Shown piece by piece: positions 34,195-41,628 of a stretch of 64,000 nucleotides of DNA. The notes beneath the pieces are model-generated. The model was not told the DNA's origin. It was given only the letters and a program-made list of their open reading frames with translations, and did not search any database. This DNA comes from UBA1163 sp049513055 (GTDB lineage Bacteria; Desulfobacterota; BSN033; UBA1163): positions 1 through 64,000 of the forward strand of contig JBEKWN010000011.1 in assembly GCA_049513055.1 (NCBI GenBank), read 5' to 3'. A program made the translations under genes and the position numbers. Within the stretch, counting starts at the first letter, position 1. Each line of letters starts with the position of its first letter.

Positions 34195-34653
34195 TTAGCC
34201 TACCAGGGTGGCGAGGTAAGCAGTGCCAAGCTTGTCAATATGGTCTTTCACATTTTCAAAATAGTTCAAATGATCCTCTTCTTCTTTGAGGAGCTCTTCA
34301 AACAACTCTTTCGAAATCTGGTCCTTTTCACCAGCACAGACCATGGCGGCTTCGTTATACAATTTTATGGCAGATGACTCAAGGGCCATATTCGTAGTCA
34401 GCATCTGTGGTATCTGCTGGCCTTTCTTCACCAGCGCATCCGGTTTAGAAGTGGGTTCTCCATTTAAGAATAAAATCCTCTCTGCTAATTTTTCAGCATG
34501 CTTCATCTCAGTAATGGCAATCTCCTTGAACTTGGATGCTAATTTCCCGAAATCGGTATCCTCCAATTCATAATGCTGCGACATGTACTGAGAGATGGCT
34601 GTCAACTCTCTGGATCGGGCCTTGTTTAATAGATCGATGACCTTCTGGCTCAT
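34195..34653 (-). CDS. bfr: Bacterioferritin-like iron storage protein
   Basis: A 152-residue four-helix ferritin-like protein with ferroxidase ligands in place: Glu16, Tyr23, Glu49 and His52 in the first half (ITEMKHAEKLAERI), and Glu/His in LESSAIKLYNEA and EEEDHLNYF in the second. It oxidises and stores iron in a cytoplasmic shell and protects against peroxide. The Met expected as haem ligand near position 52 is not obvious. It stands alone, with a terminator after it and a ribosome site AAAGGAG before it. Confidence 0.88.
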   Translation of the reverse strand: MSQKVIDLLNKARSRELTAISQYMSQHYELEDTDFGKLASKFKEIAITEMKHAEKLAERILFLNGEPTSKPDALVKKGQQIPQMLTTNMALESSAIKLYNEAAMVCAGEKDQISKELFEELLKEEEDHLNYFENVKDHIDKLGTAYLATLVG

Positions 34654-34785
34654 AGGTTCTCCTTTCTAAGGGTTTTTAAAAATCATATATACAAAAGCCT
34701 GAATAGTCAAGAACAAAGAAAATGAGAACTTGTAAAAGAATCTTTGAAATGTTAGAAAAAAATCACTAAAGAAAAGGAGTTCGCG

Positions 34786-36876
34786 ATGATTGTTAAGACC
34801 TATTGCGCCAGGATGGATCATGGGGGATGCGGTATTTTGGCCCATATAGAGAGCGGAAAAATTACGAAAATCGAGGGAGACCCTGATTCTCCCCTGAGCA
34901 GAGGGACTATCTGTGCAAAAGGACTTGCTCAAATAGAGAGGCTCAACCACCCTGACCGCCTCATTTACCCAATGAAAAGAATGGGTGAAAAAGGAGAAGG
35001 AAAGTGGAAGCGTATCTCCTGGGATGAGGCTTTGGATACGATTGCTGGAAAAATTCAAGAAATGATTAAGCAAGAAGGCCCAAAAACCATTTCTTTTGCC
35101 CAAGGGACGCCAAAAGGTCTGGAAATCTATCTAATGATCCGACTGGCGAATATTCTCAATATCCCGAATATTACCACACCCGGGAATATCTGCCATATGC
35201 CAAGGGAAACGGCTTCCAATCTCACCTGCGGGTTTTTTCCCATCCCGGATTACAGTGGCCATCCTGCTTGCGTGATCGTCTGGGGGAGTAACCTCTTTCA
35301 GACCAACGAAGAAGGAATTATTGGCTCCCAATTGAGAGGAGCTATCGATCAAGGGGCAAAACTGATTGTCATCGACCCGAGAAAAACAGGAATTGCTTCC
35401 AGGGCAGACCTCTGGCTTCAGCCAAGGCCTGGAAGTGATTTGGCTCTCGCCTTGGGAATGTTAAGGGTGATGGTGGATGAAGGCCTTTATGAAAAGACTT
35501 TCGTAGAAAATTGGACCAAGGGTTTTCCCGAATTGGTTGATACTCTTCAACAATACCCTCTCGATCGAGTTTCAGAGATCACTTGGGTTCCAAGAGAACA
35601 GATTGTCAAAGCCACTCACCTCTTTTCTCAGACAAAACCAGCCTGCATCCAATGGGGAAATGCCTTGGAACATAATCTTAATAGTGTTCAGTGCGCAAGG
35701 GCATTATTGATTCTGATGGCTCTCGCTGGAAACTTAGAGGTGCCAGGAGGGAATGTAAATCGGCCGGGTCCGCCCATCATGAGGCCAGGGGAGTTGGCTC
35801 AGATTAAGAAGTTTCCCGACAAAAAAGAAAAAATCCTGAGCCCTGAATTTCGCCTTGCCACCATGATGGGCTTTGTTCCTTCTCAAATGATTGTGAAGAC
35901 CATCCTCACTGGAAAACCTTATCCCATTCGAATGATGTACATCCAGGGTGGGAATCCTCTCCTCAGTTATGCCAATGCTAAGGAGACTTTTGAGGCAATG
36001 AAAAAGCTCGACTTCTTCGCTGTCTCCGAAATATTTTTAACCCCCACAGCTCAGTTAGCAGATATCCTCCTCCCGGCTGCTACGAACTTTGAATTTGACG
36101 ATATCGGACATTTTGGGCTTCCCCATGGGTTCATCCTCGCCCGGCCAAAAATTGTTGAACCACAGGGTGAATGCTGGCCCGATTCAAAAATCTTAAATGA
36201 ATTAGGCAAACGCCTGGGTTTTACACAATACTTCTGGATGGATATAGGGGAGTGCCTTGATGAAATCCTTAAGCCAGCCGGGATGACTTATGATGATTTT
36301 AAAAACATAGGTATGTTGAAGGGGAGGTGGGAATATAAAAGTTACGAGAAGAAAGGCTTCAACACGCCCTCTGGAAAGGTGGAGATCTTTTCTCAACAGC
36401 TAAAGGAATGGGGATACGATCCCCTCCCCCACTATCAGGAACTCCCTGAATCTCCTTACAGCACACCCGAACTTTTCAAAGAATATCCTCTGATCTTTAC
36501 CTCAGCCAAAGATCCCTTTTACTTCCATTCCTCTAACCGAAACATCCCATCTCTTCGTAAACTCTCTTCTGACCCTATTGTCCTCGTTCATCCTGAGACC
36601 GCTTCTCATTTGGGAATTGACGAAGGAGATTGGGTCTCCATCGAGACAAAACGGGGAGCCATTCAACAGAGGGCAAAACTGACTTCAGAAATTGATCCCC
36701 GGGTCATCATCCTCAGTTTTGGGTGGTGGTTTCCCGAACGGAAAGACCTCGAACTCTCTGGGTGGAAAGAATCAAACCTCAACATCCTCACAGACAATGG
36801 CCCTCCTTATGAGCCGGCGATTGGCTCCATTCCACTTCGAGCCGTGCTCTGTCGGGTTCATAAAGCTAAGGATTGA
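34786..36876 (+). CDS. Molybdopterin-dependent oxidoreductase, DMSO-reductase family, cytoplasmic
   Basis: A 696-residue protein with the domains of the DMSO reductase family: an N-terminal Fe-S region, the molybdopterin domains (ISWDEALDTIAGKI, VIVWGSNLFQTNEEG, VIDPRKTG), and the C-terminal dinucleotide-binding domain (VHPETASHLGIDEGDWVSIET). No Tat signal is present. The N-terminal cluster region has Cys7, Cys15 and Cys43 only (CARMDHGGC); the usual CxxCxxxC spacing is absent, so the cluster may have a non-Cys ligand. No partner subunit is adjacent, so the substrate is unknown. The start has an AAAGGAG site. The Mo/W uptake and cofactor genes at 41-46 kb would serve it. Confidence 0.87.
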   Translation: MIVKTYCARMDHGGCGILAHIESGKITKIEGDPDSPLSRGTICAKGLAQIERLNHPDRLIYPMKRMGEKGEGKWKRISWDEALDTIAGKIQEMIKQEGPKTISFAQGTPKGLEIYLMIRLANILNIPNITTPGNICHMPRETASNLTCGFFPIPDYSGHPACVIVWGSNLFQTNEEGIIGSQLRGAIDQGAKLIVIDPRKTGIASRADLWLQPRPGSDLALALGMLRVMVDEGLYEKTFVENWTKGFPELVDTLQQYPLDRVSEITWVPREQIVKATHLFSQTKPACIQWGNALEHNLNSVQCARALLILMALAGNLEVPGGNVNRPGPPIMRPGELAQIKKFPDKKEKILSPEFRLATMMGFVPSQMIVKTILTGKPYPIRMMYIQGGNPLLSYANAKETFEAMKKLDFFAVSEIFLTPTAQLADILLPAATNFEFDDIGHFGLPHGFILARPKIVEPQGECWPDSKILNELGKRLGFTQYFWMDIGECLDEILKPAGMTYDDFKNIGMLKGRWEYKSYEKKGFNTPSGKVEIFSQQLKEWGYDPLPHYQELPESPYSTPELFKEYPLIFTSAKDPFYFHSSNRNIPSLRKLSSDPIVLVHPETASHLGIDEGDWVSIETKRGAIQQRAKLTSEIDPRVIILSFGWWFPERKDLELSGWKESNLNILTDNGPPYEPAIGSIPLRAVLCRVHKAKD

Positions 36877-36979
36877 GGTGTGAGGATCGCTTCGCTCGAG
36901 GCAAATTTTTATTCATCTAACTTAAAATATTTTACTATAATCATATCTTCTATTGCCTTTAACCTTAATTCTTCAACCT

Positions 36980-37003
36980 CCGATCTTTAAGATCGGATTG
37001 ACA
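36980..37003 (+). promoter_or_regulatory. Palindrome next to a -35-like box before the amidase gene
   Basis: CCGATCTT-T-AAGATCGG (36980-36996) has perfect 8-bp arms. TTGACA follows at 36998-37003, with a weak TATCGC -10 17 nt further. The palindrome could be an operator or the hairpin ending the upstream gene (no T tract). Confidence 0.4.
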
Positions 37004-37036
37004 TATTGAATTGGTTGTGATATCGCTAACTCAAAA

Positions 37037-38191
37037 ATGGGAACTAAATTTTTAAAAATTATTTCCCTATCCTTCTTCGGAGTCTCCATCTTTCTTTTAC
37101 AACCCTTTATGGTTCTGGGTGCCATGATTACGGATGTAAGGATCTGGTCTGCTCCGGATCACACCCGAATTGTTGTCGATCTCACCGAACCCATTCAATA
37201 TGAGAGTTCCTCACAGGAAAGCCCGCCACAATTCCATTTGGAATTGAAAGGAGTTTCTCTCCAAACACTTAAGAAAGAGATGGAGGTGAAAGATCCATTT
37301 CTCACCAAAATTACCCTGGCTGAACTGGGGAAGGACAAAGTGAAACTGGTTCTCCATCAAAAAAAATCCTTAAATGCCAACGTCTTCACTCTGAAGCCTT
37401 ACCAAGATAAACCCCATCGCCTCGTCATTGATTTGGTTGATCTGGTGCAGGAGAAAAAGGAACTAGAGGAGAGGCAAAAGCAGAAAGAGATTAGACCAAG
37501 GGGTACCAAGATTGTTGTAGTTGATCCTGGTCACGGTGGGGAAGATCCAGGAGCCATTGGTCCGAAAAAGACAATGGAGAAGGATATTGTATTAAAGGTG
37601 GGAGAGAAAGTAGTTCATCTCCTCAATCAAAATAAGGAAATTCAGGCCTTTCTCACCCGAAAAGGAGATTATTTTATCCCTCTTGAAGAAAGAATCAAGA
37701 TAGCAAGGGAGTACGGTGCAGAGCTTTTTATTAGCCTCCACACCGATGGAAGTTTCAATCCGCAGGCCAGAGGTTCCTCTATTTATTGCCTTTCCCTCTC
37801 CGGAGCAACGGATGAGGCAGCCAAAATCTTAGCCGATAAGGAGAATATGTCAAACATTTTAGGTGGGGCTTTCCTAAGGCCTGCTGCCTTTGCCAAAGAT
37901 CCCAATCTGAACCAAATCCTATTGGACCTCATGCAAAATAATTCGATGAAGGAGAGTTTCCGATTCGCTGAAACTCTTCTCGAAGACGTCAAAGCTGTCA
38001 ATCCATTAAAATACGCTTCCTATCGGCAGGCTAATTTCATTGTATTAAAAGCCCCGGACATTCCCTGTGTCCTGTTGGAGATGGCTTTCATTACCAATAA
38101 GGAAGATGAACGCTTGCTCAATCGTGACGAATTTCAGGAAAAGATGGCAAAAATCCTCAACGTCTCCATTAAAAAATATTTCAGGCCCTAA
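37037..38191 (+). CDS. amiC: N-acetylmuramoyl-L-alanine amidase with AMIN domain
   Basis: A 384-residue exported protein: signal peptide (about 1-30), AMIN domain (about 32-110, VRIWSAPDHTRIVVDLTEPI) that targets the septum or pores, a charged linker, and an Amidase_3 domain (about 155-384). The zinc ligands are visible in VVDPGHGGEDPG, MEKDIV and ISLHTD, and the catalytic Glu in LLEMAFITN. It cleaves the stem peptide from MurNAc in peptidoglycan. It stands alone. The loop between SLHTD and VLKAPD is long, as in autoregulated AmiC types. Confidence 0.92.
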   Translation: MGTKFLKIISLSFFGVSIFLLQPFMVLGAMITDVRIWSAPDHTRIVVDLTEPIQYESSSQESPPQFHLELKGVSLQTLKKEMEVKDPFLTKITLAELGKDKVKLVLHQKKSLNANVFTLKPYQDKPHRLVIDLVDLVQEKKELEERQKQKEIRPRGTKIVVVDPGHGGEDPGAIGPKKTMEKDIVLKVGEKVVHLLNQNKEIQAFLTRKGDYFIPLEERIKIAREYGAELFISLHTDGSFNPQARGSSIYCLSLSGATDEAAKILADKENMSNILGGAFLRPAAFAKDPNLNQILLDLMQNNSMKESFRFAETLLEDVKAVNPLKYASYRQANFIVLKAPDIPCVLLEMAFITNKEDERLLNRDEFQEKMAKILNVSIKKYFRP

Positions 38192-38207
38192 TGGGTTAAC
38201 ATAACTG

Positions 38208-38236
38208 TTGACAAATCAGATCCTTTCTGTTTAAAT
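38208..38236 (+). promoter_or_regulatory. Sigma-70-type promoter before a hairpin leader
   Basis: TTGACA (38208-38213), a 17-nt spacer and TTAAAT (38231-38236) form a good promoter. It is followed within about 20 nt by the terminator at 38258, so the default transcript would be only about 50 nt unless terminated incompletely. Confidence 0.6.
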
Positions 38237-38257
38237 CACAATTAGCCAAGAAGGTGA

Positions 38258-38295
38258 AGCCCCTACGGAAGGTATGGCCATAAGGGGCTTTTTTT
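38258..38295 (+). terminator. Intrinsic terminator or attenuator upstream of the DUF3842 gene
   Basis: AGCCCCT (38258-38264) pairs with AGGGGCT (38283-38289), followed by seven T. It ends amidase transcription or attenuates the promoter at 38208. The DUF3842 gene begins 17 nt later. Confidence 0.8.
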
Positions 38296-38311
38296 ATTGG
38301 ATAGGGTGAGC

Positions 38312-38740
38312 ATGGAAAAGAGAAAAAAGTCCATTGCAGTGATCGACGGTCAGGGTGGAGGAATTGGAAGTGCCATTATTAAGCGCCTACGGGAAAACCT
38401 TGCTGAAGAGGTGGAAATCATTGCTTTGGGGACAAACGCCATGGCCACAGGGGCCATGTTGAAGGCCGGAGCCAATAAAGGCGCATCTGGAGAGAATGCC
38501 ATTGTTCAAACCGTAAAGAATGTCGATATCATCATTGGGGCAACAGGCATTGTGTTAGCTAATTCAATGATGGGGGAACTGACCCCTAAAATGGCAGAGG
38601 CCATTGCTTCGTCGCCTGCAACGAAATGCCTCCTCCCTTTAAAAATACCCGAGGTGGAAATTATTGGAGCCCCTAAAGAACCCCTTCCACATTTAGTCGA
38701 TCAGTTGATTAAACGGATCCAGGAAATTATTATGACATAA
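38312..38740 (+). CDS. DUF3842 family protein, small Rossmann-like
   Basis: A 142-residue protein with an N-terminal nucleotide-binding loop (IAVIDGQGGGIGSAIIKRL). A helical/beta body carries ALGTNAMATGAMLKAGANKGASGENAIV and IIGATGIVLANSMMGELTP. This matches DUF3842, found in anaerobes; the function is unknown. It is followed by the nickel protein CooT and CbiM, which hints at a metal-related role. The ATG at 38312 is chosen because the conserved region follows directly. Confidence 0.82.
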   Translation: MEKRKKSIAVIDGQGGGIGSAIIKRLRENLAEEVEIIALGTNAMATGAMLKAGANKGASGENAIVQTVKNVDIIIGATGIVLANSMMGELTPKMAEAIASSPATKCLLPLKIPEVEIIGAPKEPLPHLVDQLIKRIQEIIMT

Positions 38741-38755
38741 AATTTAACAGATTAT

Positions 38756-38800
38756 GGACACGTGACATGCCTGCCTGCCGAAGACAGGGAAACGGGCACG
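38756..38800. repeat. Dispersed repeat fragment before cooT
   Basis: The gap holds GGACACGTGAC, then TGCCTGCCTGCCGAAGACAGG and a closing GGGCACG. The CACGGACACG part recurs at 5671-5699 and CATGCCTGCCTGCC recurs at about 56682. It looks like a member of dispersed palindrome families in this genome. Confidence 0.5.
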
Positions 38801-38818
38801 TTAATTTAGGAGGAAACC

Positions 38819-39004
38819 ATGTGTGAGGCCAATGCATATTTAGTAAAAGAAGGAAAGGAAGAATTAGTTTTGGAGGACATCTCCATTCTCCGGCCAGAAA
38901 AAGGCGAACTCTACCTCCAAAATATCTTTGGAGAACAAAAACGGATTAAGGCTCGAATTAAGGAGATGAACCTTATCGACCACCGCATTGTTTTGGAAGA
39001 ATAA
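38819..39004 (+). CDS. cooT: CooT-family nickel-binding protein
   Basis: A 61-residue protein starting MCEANAYLV, followed by a small beta-barrel pattern (EDISILRPEKGELYLQNIFGEQKRIKARIKEM). CooT proteins bind one Ni(II) per dimer through Cys2 and support nickel delivery to carbon monoxide dehydrogenase; Cys2 is present here. A strong TAGGAGG site lies upstream. Its position just before cbiM supports nickel as the transported metal. CODH itself is not in the window. Confidence 0.85.
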   Translation: MCEANAYLVKEGKEELVLEDISILRPEKGELYLQNIFGEQKRIKARIKEMNLIDHRIVLEE

Positions 39005-39046
39005 ATTTTAGTCATTTTTGACACTTTAGTCACTTCAAGTAATGAG

Positions 39047-39099
39047 GCCACGGAGGTCTTCATTCCGACAGAAGTTGGAGAAGTCTTCGTGGCTTTTTT
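39047..39099 (+). terminator. Terminator/attenuator in the cbiM leader
   Basis: GCCACG (39047-39052) pairs with CGTGGC (39088-39093), with further inner pairing (AGGTCTTC/GAAGTCTT region) and a T6 run. TTGACA at 39018 lies just upstream but without a good -10. The hairpin stands 40 nt before cbiM and could end cooT transcription or regulate cbiM. Confidence 0.7.
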
Positions 39100-39138
39100 A
39101 TTCCCAAAAACTCAGCCACTGGACAGAAAGGAGAATAT

Positions 39139-39804
39139 ATGCATATACCGGATGGATTTTTAAGCCACGGCATCAATGCAGCCACCTTTGTTATTTCTGC
39201 GGGAGCTTGTGCCTATGGAGTGAAACGGGTGAACCGTAACTTTGGAGAACGAGAAGTTCCCCTGATGGGTGTGACGGCTGCCTTTATCTTTGCTGCCCAG
39301 ATGATCAATTTCCCTGTCGCAGGAGGAACAAGTGGTCACTTTCTGGGAGCAGTGTTTTCTTCGGTCCTCTTGGGCCCCTGGGCAAGCCTCATCATCATGA
39401 CCATTGTCCTTGTTGTTCAATGCCTTGGATTTGCCGATGGAGGATTGACTGCCATTGGGTCCAATATCTTCAATATGGGTGTGATTGGCGCATTGGGAGG
39501 ATATGTTGTTTTTATCTTTCTCTACGCCTTGTTCCAGAAAAGTCGAAAGGGCTTCTTCATTGCCTTGGCCATTTCATCATGGCTCTCTATTGTGATGGGG
39601 TCCTCTGCCGCAGCGATCGAATTAGCGATCTCAGGAACCTCTCCCCTAAAGGTAGCTCTGCCTGCCATGGCAGGTATTCACGCCATCATTGGCATCGGTG
39701 AGGCCATCATCACCACGACTGCCGTCTCTCTGATTTTAAAAACCAGGCCAGATCTGGTGACCAGTTATATCAAGAAAGGAGCCCCGTATGAAAAGACGGC
39801 TTGA
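39139..39804 (+). CDS. cbiM: CbiM, nickel/cobalt ECF transporter substrate-binding membrane protein
   Basis: A 221-residue membrane protein starting MHIPDGFLSHGINAATFVIS, the CbiM/NikM signature. The N-terminal Met-His metal site is retained, as are FPVAGGTSGHFLGAV and LVVQCLGFADGGLTAIGSN. CbiM binds the metal ion and works with CbiN/PDGLE, CbiQ and CbiO. Only the PDGLE-type partner follows here; CbiQ and the ATPase CbiO are missing from the window. The CooT neighbour suggests nickel. It overlaps the next gene by 17 nt. Confidence 0.92.
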   Translation: MHIPDGFLSHGINAATFVISAGACAYGVKRVNRNFGEREVPLMGVTAAFIFAAQMINFPVAGGTSGHFLGAVFSSVLLGPWASLIIMTIVLVVQCLGFADGGLTAIGSNIFNMGVIGALGGYVVFIFLYALFQKSRKGFFIALAISSWLSIVMGSSAAAIELAISGTSPLKVALPAMAGIHAIIGIGEAIITTTAVSLILKTRPDLVTSYIKKGAPYEKTA

Positions 39805-40201
39805 TGGATTTGTATGGATCGGATTTGGAATTGCCCTCCTCCTGGCTCTTTTCCTTTCGCCTTTTGCCTCCACTTCTCCTGATGGTCTTGAAAAAGTGGC
39901 AGAAACAAAAGGATTTTCAGAAAAGGGAGAAAGTTGGAAATTCTGGAAACACGCACCTCTCCTAGACTATAACATCCCATGGATCAAGAATAAAAAAGTG
40001 TCAACAGCCCTTTCCGGCCTGATCGGAACACTTGCCATATTTTTTATTGCTTTGGGGATTGGGAAATTGATTAAGAAAACTTCAACGAAGAAGGTTATCC
40101 TTTTCATATTTCTTTCTTCTGTTATTTCTTTCTCCTCTACTTACACCTACGCTGCCCGGCCTCTTACGACAGACGATGCCGGAACTGTGGAGAAAGGTTA
40201 G
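39788..40201 (+). CDS. PDGLE-domain (CbiN-like) protein fused to the signal region of an outer-membrane protein
   Basis: Residues 1-100 are a PDGLE-type CbiN analogue: a membrane helix (FVWIGFGIALLLALFLSPFA), SPDGLEKVAE as the name-giving motif, and a second helix (LIGTLAIFFIALGIG). From residue about 100 the chain reads as a second signal peptide (KKVILFIFLSSVISFSS) and the start of a barrel protein (ARPLTTDDAGTVEKG), then stops at a TAG. This join is unnatural and probably arose by a deletion between the PDGLE gene and a downstream barrel gene. The transport part may still work. Confidence 0.75.
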   Translation: MKRRLDGFVWIGFGIALLLALFLSPFASTSPDGLEKVAETKGFSEKGESWKFWKHAPLLDYNIPWIKNKKVSTALSGLIGTLAIFFIALGIGKLIKKTSTKKVILFIFLSSVISFSSTYTYAARPLTTDDAGTVEKG

Positions 40202-40497
40202 TCCTGCATCTTAATCTGGGATATACCTTTATTGGTGAAAAACATGTGAATAATGAATTGAATTATTCCATGGCGGTACAATTTATTCTTACAGAGAGAT
40301 GGGCTTTAGTGGGAGAAGTCGTGGGGGTCAACAATCTCAATGGGCGGCACGGAGATGACCCCATTTCAGGCCTTCTTGGCACCTATTACCTCATTACAGA
40401 TAAGATTGTCTGGGATGCTGGATTGGAAATCGGTATGATTAGGGCAGCTCCAGATTTTCGATTTACCACAGGACTAACCTTGCTTTTTAAACCCTGA
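40085..40497 (+). pseudogene. Remnant of an outer-membrane beta-barrel protein (phenol MetA-type family)
   Basis: The start (signal peptide and PLTTDDAGTVEKG, typical of the Phenol_MetA_deg/transporter barrel family) is in frame with the PDGLE gene. The end (LHLNLGYTFIGEKHV to RFTTGLTLLFKP) is in another frame from about 40203. A full barrel of this family has about 250 residues; the middle is missing. A GTG at 40246 could start only an 83-residue fragment. Non-functional as a barrel. Confidence 0.72.
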
Positions 40498-40505
40498 TCG
40501 GCCAT

Positions 40506-41147
40506 TTATTTAAAATTTTTCTCACCGGCTCGAATTTCGATATCCAGCATATTCTCTCGCGGGGGAAGAACACAGACAAATTTTTCGTTATATGCACAAG
40601 AGGGATTGTAAGCCATATTGAAGTCCAAGACCATCTTATAATCTGGCAGGATCTCGGCATCGATATACTTTCCACCTTCATAAGTCTCTTTTTCGTTTGT
40701 CTTATCTTTAAAAGGAATAAAAAGATAATCACTCAAAATGGATTTATAAATTTCGAGTATATATTCCTTCCCCTCCAATGTGAAATGAAACTTCCCATAC
40801 CGTATGTAACGCTTGTTAATATTTTTGTTGGTTAAAAAAATGGCATAATATTTGGGGTTATTGATGTGGAAAATGAAGCGCTCAATCTGACCTGAAAATA
40901 CATTTTTTGGTTCAAAAGGATAGTATTTTAACCCTTTAAAATGTTTCTTATCTTGGGGAAGAAGGGGGGAGCGCTGATGGTTCTTGAAAAAGGCATCCCG
41001 TTCTTTTCTCCATTCCAGAACTCGTTGCTCTTCGAGTTTCATTTCCTCCTGGCCCCCTCCTTCTGCAGGAATAGGAACTCCCTGGACCAGTAATAAAATG
41101 GCAATGACGAATATGACAAAAATGATTCCTCTTGCCCTCATCATCAT
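40506..41147 (-). CDS. DUF1684 family secreted protein
   Basis: A 213-residue protein with a signal peptide or anchor (GIIFVIFVIAILLLVQGVP) and a complete DUF1684 domain: KERDAFFKNHQRSPL, HFKGLKYYPFEP, YIRYGKFHF, IPFKDKTNEKETYEGGKYIDAE and LDFNMAYNPSCAYNEKFVCVLPPREN. The family is widespread in bacteria, but its function is not known. It is transcribed convergently with the barrel remnant and divergently from modE. Confidence 0.85.
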   Translation of the reverse strand: MMMRARGIIFVIFVIAILLLVQGVPIPAEGGGQEEMKLEEQRVLEWRKERDAFFKNHQRSPLLPQDKKHFKGLKYYPFEPKNVFSGQIERFIFHINNPKYYAIFLTNKNINKRYIRYGKFHFTLEGKEYILEIYKSILSDYLFIPFKDKTNEKETYEGGKYIDAEILPDYKMVLDFNMAYNPSCAYNEKFVCVLPPRENMLDIEIRAGEKNFK

Positions 41148-41206
41148 TCTCCAACGCTGCCATTATTTTAACAAATAGAACATCTTGACGCAAATCATCA
41201 ATGTTC

Positions 41207-41235
41207 TTGACAGATTCAAAAAGATTCATTATAGT
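41207..41235 (+). promoter_or_regulatory. Sigma-70 promoter of the mod operon
   Basis: TTGACA (41207-41212), a 17-nt spacer and TATAGT (41230-41235) give a near-consensus promoter. It points into modE-modABC, with transcription starting inside the ModE operator. Confidence 0.8.
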
Positions 41236-41237
41236 GG

Positions 41238-41261
41238 CGTTATCCTCAGTGGAGAATAACG
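41238..41261 (+). promoter_or_regulatory. ModE-type operator
   Basis: CGTTAT (41238-41243) and ATAACG (41256-41261) form a perfect inverted repeat with a 12-nt centre. This is the same architecture as the E. coli modA operator (CGTTAT-N12-ATAACG). It covers the expected transcription start, so bound ModE would repress modE-modABC when molybdate or tungstate is plentiful. Confidence 0.8.
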
Positions 41262-41277
41262 ACTGTAAGGGAAACCC

Positions 41278-41628
41278 ATGCGTATCGGCTATAAGGTCTG
41301 GTTGGATAACAATGGGAAAGCGTTTGGAGATGGTCCTTATAAACTTCTCAGAAGGGTTGAAAAAATGGGGTCCCTCCACCAGGCAGCCAAACAGATGGGC
41401 ATGTCTTACAGCAAGGCATGGCGGTTAATCCGGACCCTGGAAGAAAGGCTTGGTTTTACTCTCTTAGAACGGAAAGTCGGGGGCCTATCCGGGGGAGGCT
41501 CCCGGGTGACCCCCAAGGGAAAAGATCTTATGAACCATTATGAGCGATTTAGGAGAAACGTGGAAAAGGGTTTAGAGAAAATCTATCAAAAATATTTTCC
41601 TCCTGCGAAAAGAAAGAGATGGAAATAA
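41278..41628 (+). CDS. modE: ModE-type molybdate/tungstate regulator, DNA-binding domain only
   Basis: A 116-residue protein matching the ModE N-terminal winged helix: GPYKLLRRVEKMGSLHQAAKQMGMSYSKAWRLIRTLEERLGF and LLERKVGG...SRVTPKGKDLM. The C-terminal Mop domains that bind oxyanion in classical ModE are absent, so metal sensing must come from elsewhere or from this domain. It overlaps modA by 10 nt. A ModE-like operator lies 17 nt upstream of the start, suggesting autoregulation. Confidence 0.88.
   Translation: MRIGYKVWLDNNGKAFGDGPYKLLRRVEKMGSLHQAAKQMGMSYSKAWRLIRTLEERLGFTLLERKVGGLSGGGSRVTPKGKDLMNHYERFRRNVEKGLEKIYQKYFPPAKRKRWK

Noticed and set aside
38192..38300. A cobalamin or NiCo riboswitch before DUF3842/cbiM
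   Set aside because: The conserved cores of those classes were not found; only a promoter and an intrinsic hairpin are visible.
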